64,000 nt of DNA from contig JAKCOZ010000014.1 of assembly GCA_022605955.1 (NCBI GenBank), positions 13,336,001 to 13,400,000 of the forward strand, given 5' to 3'. Below the pieces are notes generated by a model. That model worked only from the letters and a program-made list of their open reading frames with translations. It was not told the DNA's origin and ran no database searches. The translations under genes were made by a program, and so were the position numbers. Positions within the stretch are counted from its first letter, which is position 1. Every line of letters begins with the position of its first letter. Origin of the DNA: Rallus limicola (Eukaryota > Chordata > Aves > Gruiformes > Rallidae). Below, piece after piece: positions 9,934 to 19,806 of the stretch.

Positions 9934-12900
9934 TGCATATCTCCTCGTTCCCAAATTAACCCCAGAAAGCCTATCCTGAGAGGCATGTAGTTCACTGCAG
10001 AGTTAAAGTTGGGTGATCATGACCATATGGCAAGGTCACCAGCCTTCACAAGAAAGGTCATGCACCCCAAGTGGTATCTGCAGTACTGTGTTCTTCAGCC
10101 ACCTCTTCCTACCTGATCGTGCCACACTACATGAAGCCATGACACAGTGTGTGACCTTGCAAACCTTTCTCGGAGACCTTGACCTTTCTGGACACTCAGA
10201 ACAACAGAAAGACAGTAATGAGGCATTTATCCCAACAGCCCGAGGAGACACCACTTAATCTGAAGGAGAGAGAGATGGTCTCCTTGAATGATAAGGGTTT
10301 AATTTCACAAATTAAGTCAACATAAAATTATACCAAAACCAAATCCTGCCTTCCTCCTACAGTCCTTGGGAGATTGCTCACTATTTCCTTTTCTGGAGTC
10401 CTGGCCATGGAATTCTGCCCTCTCCTTTACGCTGTCTTTGACTCTTGTTTGGTCTTAGTTAAGCCAATTCATCTTGTGAATCTAGCAGAATGCTATTGTG
10501 CTTTTCTCCTAGATGCATTTTCTGCCAAGTCTGTAAAATTAATTGACTCACAGAGAGGTTTGAGCACCACAGCTGGTGCAAGGTAAGATATGAACCCACA
10601 AACCAAGCCTAAAACCTGAAAACTAGGGACGGATAAGAACCATTTTCTTTTCTCAGCGGTAAGTGGAACCTTAATCAGCTCCAATCTGCTCCATAGCTTC
10701 ACCCTTCCTCTTCAATAAAGATATGCCATAAGACTTGAGGTGCTTTGGCCTAGCTATTAACCTCTGTAGCTGTTATAAAAGAGGAGACTGAAAGCTTTAG
10801 CTGTTAGACAAAAGAGAGAGTTAATCCACTTAGTCCCAAATAGATTTTTCTTAGGTGTAGTTATGGCCAATCTTTAAGTCTTTCTATAGTGTTTTCGTTC
10901 TGTACTTCGGTGACCTTTAAGCATTATGGGCGGCCATTAGCACTTCTCAGCATAACAATATTAATACCAGCCTGGAAAACGATGCAGATCAAATCTGACT
11001 GAAGCGAATAAGCTGGAGGAACCCGATTTGCCTCATTTGCTGTTGCTTTGGCTCTCCCTCGGACTCCTGGCTGGGGAATACCCCACTAACAAAAGTGATC
11101 TGGGTTTTTTGGTGATTTGGTTTTATTTTCTTTCTTTTCTTTTTTTTCCTTGTAATCTCCAGACCCTGGGTAGGTTGAGAAGGGTATTGCCTATCATCTT
11201 GTGGTATTCTCCAAGAGAACCACAGGCCAGGGACTACAAAAGTAAAACGTGGAGCAAGCACACATATTGTGGGATCTGAGGTGCTGTCAACCTCTGCTTC
11301 ACCATACTCCCACAGCTACCTACATGCTATGATTTAATCATCGTGGCTTCTCTACCCTATCAGAAAGTCCCATTGTCATTTTCCAGACAGGGTATTTATA
11401 CAAAGCCACTTAAAGGTTTCTGAAGACTGGTACTTAAACTGGCCACAACTTTGGGTACTGACCTCAGCATCCAGGCATTAGCTGTCATGTGCTGTTACTG
11501 TGGAGAGAGAGAAAAAATAAAAAGGAGGGGTGGAGGGTGGGGAGAGAAAATAATGCATCCTGCTGCTTAAACTGATGAAAACAGTCATCAGCACCCCTGG
11601 CAGGAATAAATACATTTTTTCATTTTTATGTTCTGCTCTGTTTGGTTGTGGGTTGGGTTTTTTTCTGCTGCTGCACAGCAAACAATCACAGAGTTGATCT
11701 GACTGAGAAAAAAACAGTTCTTCACTTCCAATCCACTTCCCTTACTCACTGGCCCATCCTGACTGCAGGCATTTCCAGAAGTTTATTGTATACATATTAT
11801 TTAGTAGAGAAATATATTGCACATCTGAAATGGAGCCTTACAACACAGAGTTACCTGCTATTCAGATCACTGCTGGAACAAACTGTAAGAACTTTACTCA
11901 TTCAGTGAGTCAAACCAAGGCCACTCAAACATCACAGAATTTGACATAATTTTTCTACTGGATCAATGACACTTCAACCCAAAACAAGAAACTCATCTAA
12001 CCTTTCCTCTCAAAAGACTCTACAAAGGAGTTGTAATGTAAAGGCAGTAGAGCAGAATCTTGCCTTCACCAAAAGAAGTAGCAGAAGAGCTGGGTTAATA
12101 ACAATCTTGAGACAGAAAACACTACTACTAGAAAACAAGCTACTTGATGTATCAGTGGAGGCTCAGCTACAAAGATGAGGCTTTGTTTGTCCTATCTGGA
12201 GTAAAAGATAGCATAAAATTTACCTACAGTTGTGAATAACTCCTGAGAAATCTCCTTTGTGTTGACATGTGCTCTGAAGTGTCACTTTAAGAGCTCTCCT
12301 TACTGAAATCATACCTTCATTAGTGCAGGAATATTGTGCTCTCACATTCTTACTCTGCATAGGACGTCAGGAGGGAAAGTAGTAACATTTCTGCTGTTGA
12401 GAACTTACCACTAAGAGCAAGCAAGCAAGCAACTAATACATTACAAACTAATTAGTTTCTCAAGAAAGATTGTTTTCTTTCTCACAGGAAATTTACAACT
12501 AGGCAAAACAACTCACAAAAACTGTATTTCTTTATGGACAAATGTGATTACAATAAGTTTAACAATTACTGCCCTGTCTACACTACAAAAACCTAACCCA
12601 CTGTAGGAAAACCAGTGATCATAACAGAACTGACTCCTTTGCCCTCAGCACATACACAGTACAAAAGAACCCTAACATAAAGTTTCATTCCCAAACCTAC
12701 TAAAAGGACACTACATTACACTACAGTCACTTTAGCAGCACTTCAACCATAACAGTTCTATAAACTGTAAAATGCAGGGCTCACACTTCAGGGAAAGAGA
12801 ATAGGGACTTGCCTCACGATTTAACCCAGCAGGCAGCTAAAACAACCACAGGTGCCTTCACTCACCCTTGCCTTAAAGGGATGGGGGAGAGAAATTAAAA

Positions 12901-14680
12901 TTAAAAAGTAAAACTCCTGGGCTGAGATAAAGATGGCTTTAAAAAGACAGAAAAAGAAAATTATTATAGTTATAATCATCATCCCCATCAAAAGAAGTAC
13001 TGAGCAACATAATTTCTCACCTGCCAAAGCTGATGATCCATTAAGCTCCCAGGCTGCCCCATCTCCTGAACAATTCCCCCAGTTATAATATGAGCCATGA
13101 TGCCACAGAGCGTGGAATATCCCTTTGGCCAGTCTGGGTCAGCTGTCCTGGCTGTGTCCCCTTCCAGCTTCTTGGGCAAACTCAACCTTCTCATTGGCAG
13201 GCTAGTATGACAAGCTGAAAAGGCCTTGACTGTTTGGCAACAACTAAACCATCAGTGTCTTATCAACACTTTCTCATCCTAATTCCAAACCACAGCACTG
13301 TACCAAGGTGTTAGGAAGAAAATTAACTCTAACCCAGCTGAAACCAGGACAACTGATACTGATTTGTTAACTGGCATCCAGCTTCGTGCATCTTTCCCTT
13401 GTTTACAGACATCATATCCAACTAAAAGAGAACTGAAAATCTTCTTTTGGACCTTTCTTTCCATGGAGAACAATCCATCCAGATGGAACTCAACTTGCTC
13501 TTTACCTGAGCTTGGTGGTAAAAGACTGACTAATTTGAAAAAGCTCTAAAAACATCAGATCAGATTTAGGTCTTAGACACTCAAAGGAAGCCTGACTTTA
13601 AACAGTACAGGATGAAGTCAGGCTGCTTTTCTAGCTTTAAACATCATTATGTGACCTCAGGTATTCATAGCCTGAATCCATTTAGTGGTATAAGCCAAAA
13701 GGTGATATACATTAGGAAAATGCACCTGTTTGATGCCTTCCCCAAAAGCAAGAAGTGATAAAAAGCACAGTATGGTTTTAGTGCAGCTACAGGGACCGCA
13801 GCAGGAGCCTTGTCCTGTCTATCTTTTCAGCCCATCTTTAGAGGGACAGTGGTCAAAATAGGTTGGTCCCCTTTTAGCAGTGGTTAACCTATTTCGTCCG
13901 TGATCAAAGGGGATTATCACCACCACATGCAGGGAAGACGAACTGCCTGATGCCATTTCACCCAATGCACCACACTACTGAAAAGCAGCCTGAGAACATG
14001 CCAGTGAGGGCCAGAAAGGAGCCAACTAGTGGGAAACTGGAAAATAACCCCTTTAACATAAAATATTATCAGCAAGAAGTCAGTTCCCTACTGCAGATGG
14101 AGACTGAATAGCATACAACAGACAGAAGAGTGGATCTTGCTGACAAGCCTGGGACTGAACTGGTGCTCAGAGCCCAGTTGGGAGAAGGACTCTTCCTCCA
14201 GAAACACACAGGCCTCCTGCACCTAATTAGCACCCACTCACCATTACTACCACATGCAGGCAGGTAGCTACCCAGTGAGTAAAGTTAGACCTTTGTTTAT
14301 TTATATTATTTATTTATTATCTGCAGGGACTTGACTGGATATTTACCTTCTTCCCACCCAGCGCTCCCTGTGTTAATGCAGTCCTGCAGGCAGGCAAACC
14401 GCCCAGCGTTCCATTCTCTCCTTCATTTCCTCTTCTTCTCCTGCATTTTATTTGACTCCAAAATGAAAACAGGGGGAGAGAGGGCTGCAGGTTAGAAGAA
14501 AGCCTGCAGAGGATTCCTCCTCCCCAGATTAGGATTTAATTGTATTCCTAGTGAGTCCCTTCTGGTTGCGCTCAGTCTTTCAGATGAATGTTTCATCAAT
14601 ATGATTAGGATCACATCCCTCAGTCTCGTCTCTTTACACAATCGGTTGTGACAGCTCGGAGTATAGTACTCCCTAAAGGA
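9934..14680. other. Intergenic DNA, no gene recognised
   Basis: AT-rich sequence with short open frames only. No LTR matching the one at 3250-3713 was found by eye. A short (CAAG)n run lies near 12418-12430. Nothing else is supported. Confidence 0.55.
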
Positions 14681-14689
14681 AATATTAGA

Positions 14690-14860
14690 TGCCACCCTAT
14701 CATTTTATTCAAATCATATTTTGCACTCCGCACTTTCAGCCTAATGTCATTCGCCCCCGGATTACACATTTGTGATACCCAGCAAGCACTAAAATCCTTC
14801 CAATAAGGATTAGATTAATATTTATATTAGCCATACTCATATTATTATGAACGGGAACGT
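14690..14860. promoter_or_regulatory. Candidate conserved non-coding block 3' of EOMES
   Basis: A compact AT-rich block holds many homeodomain cores (TAAT/ATTA) and no repeats, next to CpG-rich DNA. It lies about 3.2 kb beyond the EOMES polyadenylation site. This is a judgement from sequence appearance; conservation was not tested. Confidence 0.3.
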
Positions 14861-15029
14861 GGAGATTTTGGAAGGAGAGGAGAGGGCTTCAGACACCTCA
14901 AGTGGCTGGGGAATGACCTAGTAGATTTAAAAAAAAAAAAAGAAGAAGAAAAAGTAGGACAAACACTGAAGAAAAAATAATAACAATAATAAAAATAATG
15001 CTACTAATGATGGCAAAACCCGATTTCGT

Positions 15030-17700
15030 GAGCTAGATGGGTGCGAGGGCTGTGCCGGCGGGCTCCATCTCCTTCCCCTCAACCCTCTCGGCGCCATGTT
15101 CTCCCCACGGCCGTGGCCCTGTGGCTGCCCACCGCCGGTTCCCCGGCACCCCTAGCCGGTAGCCTCGGCGTGAAGGAGGATTTGCGAGACGTAACGGTAT
15201 CACAGGAGCCGTCGGGGGCCTGTACCCTTCTCAATCGCCGCCGCCCTCCTCTCAGATGAGGCGGCCCTGAGAGGAGGGCGGCGGCGGATGACTTGGGACT
15301 GTAAAAATAACCCTTCAGGGGAAACACACCCCCCATCCCCCCTCCCCTTAACGCCGTGTTCCCCTTAGAGAGGAGGAGGAGGTGGTGGAAAAAAAAGCCA
15401 GCAGGCGGTGAAAATGCGGTGTTGAAAAAGGTGGGAGCAGAAATTCAGACCGAAAGTAAAACCCAGCAGCATTACTCGAAGAGAAAAACACACCAGAACG
15501 ATACTTGCTGCTTCCTTCCCTTCCCTTCCCTTCCCCGGAGCGCTGGGACGGCCGCCCCGGAGAGGAGAATCCCGAGGGGATCGGGGAGATGCCATCGGAA
15601 GGGGAACGTAACGGGGTCGTTTCGTTTTCCCGCCTGGGTGTGAAGCACCGGAGACACGATTTCGGGCGAGCAGCGAGGGGCGAAGTTTCGTTGGAAGAAG
15701 AAATCAGATGTTTCGCTACCGACGTGCCGCTGCGAGCGGCACCGCGGGACAGGCGACCAGCTCTCGAGTCTGCTTTGACTTTAAAAAAAAAACCCCAAAA
15801 CCCTGCCCAACAAACAAAACCAACCCCAAAAATAGAAAAACAGAGTCTTTGTTGAAGGGTGGTTACTCCCGTCCTGGGACGAGCCCGTCTCTGCTACAGC
15901 TATTGACCGGCCGGGCGCCCACGCTAGTAAACCCCAATAAATGGCACGCACGGGGAGCCGGGGCACTCTTCCCTTGGCTCAGTGGGGATATATCCCAGAA
16001 AATTGTTAATTCGCGGGGAACGGCCTCGAATGCTTATACCAGTGCATCCCCGTTTAATGGGGCCGAGCGAGGCAGGGAGGGGAGGGGGGAAGGAGCGGAG
16101 CCCCCCGGGGCGGGCAGAGGCGGCGGGGGTCTTTACCCGCACGGAGCGAAGCAGAAGTGGGCAGACTCCAGCCAACAGCCTGGTTTTTCCTTAACCGAGA
16201 CCCGGGTTTTTGCAGCTTCACCGTTCGCCTCTCACTGCGCAGCAACGCCACGGTATAAATAACCATTAGCTTTTTTTGGTTTTTTTCTGGACTTTCTGCC
16301 CGCTCTCCATCCCCGCCGCACGCAGTTCTCTCTCATGCGAGAGATACCGAACCGGCAAGGACCGGGGCCGGCCGGCGCCTTCCCTTCACGGCGCTCCCCG
16401 CGCTCCAGCTGCTCCGCCAAGGCGCCGCGTTCCCCGGCACACGCCCGCGGGTGTCGGTGGAGCTGCTCTGGGAAGAAGGGGCCGCAGTCTTCATGGTGTC
16501 CCCCCGCTCCAAACCCGCCATAAAAAGCCCTCCGAGGGCGAGGCGGGGCTGTCCTCCCGGAGCCCGCTGTTTGTCCCAGAAAATCACATTACGAAGCGAA
16601 GTGCAAGGGTAGTTAACTTTATCTTCTGTTAATGTAAACAAATAAGAAGCATTCAGTGCCTTGATCTTTATTTAAATATAGAGTTGTTTATCAGTGTCAT
16701 CCTATGAAGATTAATTAGGTACCTTTATTCACAATTTGGCGTCTGACACCCCGTTTTAGGAATGCATTATAATCACAAGGTGTTAATTGGGGCCAGCCAG
16801 GCACTTATGTTTCTATTAAACAGTGTGAGGACTTTTCACAAGTATTAAGTTCTTTTTAACTGTGCGGTGCAAAAATATACAGCTTTTGATAACACGCCGC
16901 GGCGGAATCGCGCTCCTCAGCGCTGGATCATCGGCGTCTGCAGCCCGGGAAGGACGGGCGAGGGGCGGCCGGCGTAGCACCGCTCCCCGGCTGGAAACAG
17001 GGGGGCTTGCCCGCCTTCCCAGGGGACTTTTCCTGGAAAGATATTCCTCAATTAGACGGGAAAATAGAGAGGGGTGGAAAAAAAAAAAATAAAAGAAAAA
17101 AAAGGAGAAAAGAGGAAATGGGGGGAGGGGGGGAACGAAGGGGGGAAAAACATCCGTCTGAAATGATGTAAAACAAATATTACGGCGAGCAGCTTTCTGT
17201 CCCAAACGGGATGCGGCTCCTTGGTGCAGGGGAAGGGCTGCTGGGACACCGCTCCACTCGCCAAGGCGCGGAGCAGGAGCCCCGCTCGCGGAGCTGATGG
17301 AAATCCCTTCGGAAAACCGCCGCTCCCGAGGGGAAAAAGCTGCCCGGGCACCGCTGCCAGTGCCCCCCCGATGGCGTTACCTCGGAGGAGGTTTGTTTTG
17401 TTTGCAGCCGGACATAGCTAACAGTTTAATCCCATTACTGCCTGCATATCCTCAGAAAAGGTCCTGCTTGCCGCGGGAAGCGGGCTTCGATTGCTCTGCC
17501 AGGAGGGGCTTTCTCCCCAGAGAAGCGGGGCAGGGGAATTTCTCGCCCGGTTCCGGGAAACGGAGGGGGCGGGCGGAGGCGGCCCCGCTGCTGGAGGAGG
17601 CAAGCGGGGTTCGCCGAGTCACTCCCCGGGACATGGGCTGAGCTCACTCACACCTCACCTGCTGCAACCCCGCGGGGGCGGGAGGAGGGAGTGCTAGGAA
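15030..17700. other. CpG-rich island domain downstream of EOMES
   Basis: CpG dinucleotides are dense at about 15030-16260, 16320-16580, 16890-17050 and 17160-17680, in contrast to the AT-rich flanks. The many open frames on both strands follow from the scarcity of stops in GC-rich DNA and resemble no protein. Such multi-island domains around developmental regulators are common Polycomb targets (general knowledge). A TATAAATA at 16254-16261 could serve a non-coding transcript. Confidence 0.65.
16600..16870. promoter_or_regulatory. AT-rich candidate enhancer inside the 3' CpG domain
   Basis: A sharply bounded AT-rich block of about 270 bases sits between CpG-rich segments. It holds a forkhead-like TGTAAACAAATA, several TTAATTA-type homeodomain cores and TCACAAGGTGTTAATT, which contains an AGGTGT T-box half-site. 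The mix suggests a regulatory element, possibly autoregulated. Conservation was not tested. Confidence 0.4.
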
Positions 17701-18017
17701 GAAAGCTGTACCGTTGGATTTTGGTCTGAAACAGGGACCCAAGAGCTGTAGGAACACACAAGAGAGCAAAACCACAAGGTATGATTTTTTTTAAATTAGC
17801 AAACCTGGGTAACAGCACCTAGGTGAGCACAGTACGAGCGATTAAAGGAGCAAGGAGAAACTTCGAAAGGGAGTGTTAGATTTAGAGCCATCTCAGCCCC
17901 CATTCCTTAAGGATGCAACAACTCAAGGATGGGGCTCCTTCCCCCCAGCCTCCCACACACAGCAGAGGTTAAAAAAAGGTAGAAAGCCACCCCATTCTTA
18001 TTGCTGGCATCACCACA

Positions 18018-18023
18018 TTTATT
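18018..18023 (-). terminator. EOMES: EOMES polyadenylation signal
   Basis: AATAAA on the minus strand (TTTATT on +) lies about 1.05 kb after the stop codon. It is the only canonical hexamer I noticed on that strand between the stop codon and 18000. Cleavage would be near 17995-18008. Confidence 0.65.
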
Positions 18024-18285
18024 AAAAATTACTGCTATGTACAAAGATAAACAAAACGGAACCGAGTTTCATTGGGAGAAGTTTGTGTGCCAGTGCTCTA
18101 GGGTTGATCAGTTTAAAATGGCTGTAACTATAGGCAAGAAGAGTGGGTAAATTACATCACTTCCAGTTTTGTACAGGGCAGCTGAAAAAAGTCACTTTAC
18201 ATACATGTAAATAGAAATCTGTTCATGTTTTTCACAATGCTTCTTATGCTAAGTTTGATTAACAAAAAAGCCGTTTGAACTTCAA

Positions 18286-18292
18286 AGCACCA
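18286..18292 (-). promoter_or_regulatory. miR-29 seed match in the EOMES 3' UTR
   Basis: TGGTGCT on the transcript strand pairs with bases 2-8 of miR-29 (7mer-m8 type; the next base is T, so it is not an 8mer). Regulation of T-bet and Eomes by miR-29 is reported in mammalian T cells, which makes this match more credible than a random seed hit. Confidence 0.4.
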
Positions 18293-19073
18293 CTGGAGGT
18301 CCTTCTGACTGAACAGCTATAGGTCAACTATTTATACATTATTCCACATTATTCTACAGTGTACCTAGACAAAAATGACTGTACACTTTTTTGGCCACCT
18401 CAATAAAGGTTAGGCTTTTGGGATAGAGGCATGGGGGTGGGTTTTTTTTAATGCAAGTTCTAAACTGAGAAGAATCAGATTTAGTCATTGTAACCCCATC
18501 ATTAGCAAGACCTTCAAATCAAAATCCTGCCTGGCATTTTGGCCATCACTTGCCAAAGAAAGCCTTAGCTGAGCAGTCCCTGACTCAGGCAGTTGTGCTG
18601 CAGACAAGGGTGGAAGCCACCAGCTAAGTCTAAAGCAGAACATAGCATTTGTGCAGCTCCCTGCAGCCCAACCCCTGCCCCCTCCCTCTTTATCTGAGGG
18701 GCAGGCAGGTTAAATTTGGGACCCTACCCCTAGGTTTCCTCACTCAGGAAGGAATGCATAGATTTGATCAGGCCTCTGAGCCAAGCCTAACTGTACACTT
18801 TAGTGTCTCTAATAAATAAGCCACATTGTAAAAATCTAGACTCCTGCTTACAGCTTCCACAAGTGGTTCCTTCTAGAAAAGGGGAAGAATCACACCGTAG
18901 TTCACCCTTTCCCTACTTCATTACCTGCAACAGTCAAAACAACTTTGGCACCTTCTTTAGAATTGCACAACAACAATTCAAGGTGGAAGGCAAGAGTCTT
19001 TTTGGCAGTTGTAATGCAAAAAAACCAAGGCCACCCTGAAAAAAAAATTAGCCAATTGGAAGAAAAGGATACT

Positions 19074-19806
19074 TTAAGAACTAGTATAGAAAGCATAGTA
19101 GCCCATGCCTTTTGAAGTGTCTTTGTTATAGTCCTCAGTGTTAATGTCCTCACATTTCATAGTCGGGGAGTTTTCATTGCTGGAAGTGCTAGGGGAGAGG
19201 CGTCTTCTCTTGCAAGCACCTGTGTAGACCCCAGAATCATTTGAATCTAGAGACTTTATGGAAGGTGGAGTCTCTATCCAGGACGAGCCGATCTCTTCTT
19301 TCACCTTCTCTTTGGAAAGCTGGTCTTCAGAGAAACCTGGAGGACTTGTTCTGGACGTCCAAGGTAATCCTGTTGTCATTTTTCTCTGGTAAGAGCCCCT
19401 GCTCCCCCAGCCCGCCATGGATGAAAATGCTGGGTCAGGGTAGTACCCCAGAGCATGGGATGGCTGAAGGGGCAGGGATTTAATGCCGTAAGGGAGCAAG
19501 GTGCTGGGAGAGTACTCCGACTCATAGGAGTTCATGTCCAGTTTGTTGGCACTGGGCTGCTGTACAGGCGTAACAAACCACCGCTGAGGGCTGGCCACCT
19601 CTTCACTCTGCTGCGGGGAGAGCAAGCCGTTTGTCTGAGGGACTGTTCTCTCTCCGTTGTAAAACCTGGCTGGGGGCAGGTTGTTGACAAACTGTTCTTG
19701 GAAGAATGGTTGCACACTGTATCGGGCACCAGGGACGATCTGGTGGGATCTAGGAGAATCCGTGGGAGATGGAGTTAATCTGTCATTTTCTGAAGCTGTG
19801 TACATG
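19074..19806 (-). CDS. EOMES: EOMES coding exon 6 with two in-frame acceptors
   Basis: 733 nt to TAA at 19074-19076. The distal acceptor TTGTAG|C (exon start 19806) completes Ser421 and adds the 19 residues beginning [10 protein letters not shown]. An internal acceptor CTCCTAG|A (exon start 19749) also completes a Ser codon and joins straight to SHQIVPG, giving a 645-residue form. The exon then encodes the transactivation region: the [20 protein letters not shown] block, [10 protein letters not shown], the conserved SYESEY and [10 protein letters not shown] motifs, a VKEE SUMO-type motif, the KRRR basic patch and the YYAFYTSS end. Confidence 0.94.

Larger units (their letters stand above)
18000..19073 (-). 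other. EOMES: EOMES 3' untranslated region
   Basis: The region runs from the stop codon at 19074-19076 to just past the AATAAA (minus strand) at 18018-18023, about 1.07 kb. It is moderately AT-rich and has no open frame of note. A 7-base miR-29 seed match lies at 18286-18292. The exact cleavage point is inferred. Confidence 0.7.

Noticed and set aside
9934..11000. Possible 3' LTR of the provirus
   Set aside because: No TATA/AATAAA pair with LTR-like ends and no visible match to 3250-3713 was found by eye.
15708..16262. 184-codon frame on + and many overlapping frames on both strands in the 3' CpG domain
   Set aside because: GC-rich DNA has few stops; the frames overlap on both strands, are rich in Arg/Pro/Gly/Ala and match no family.
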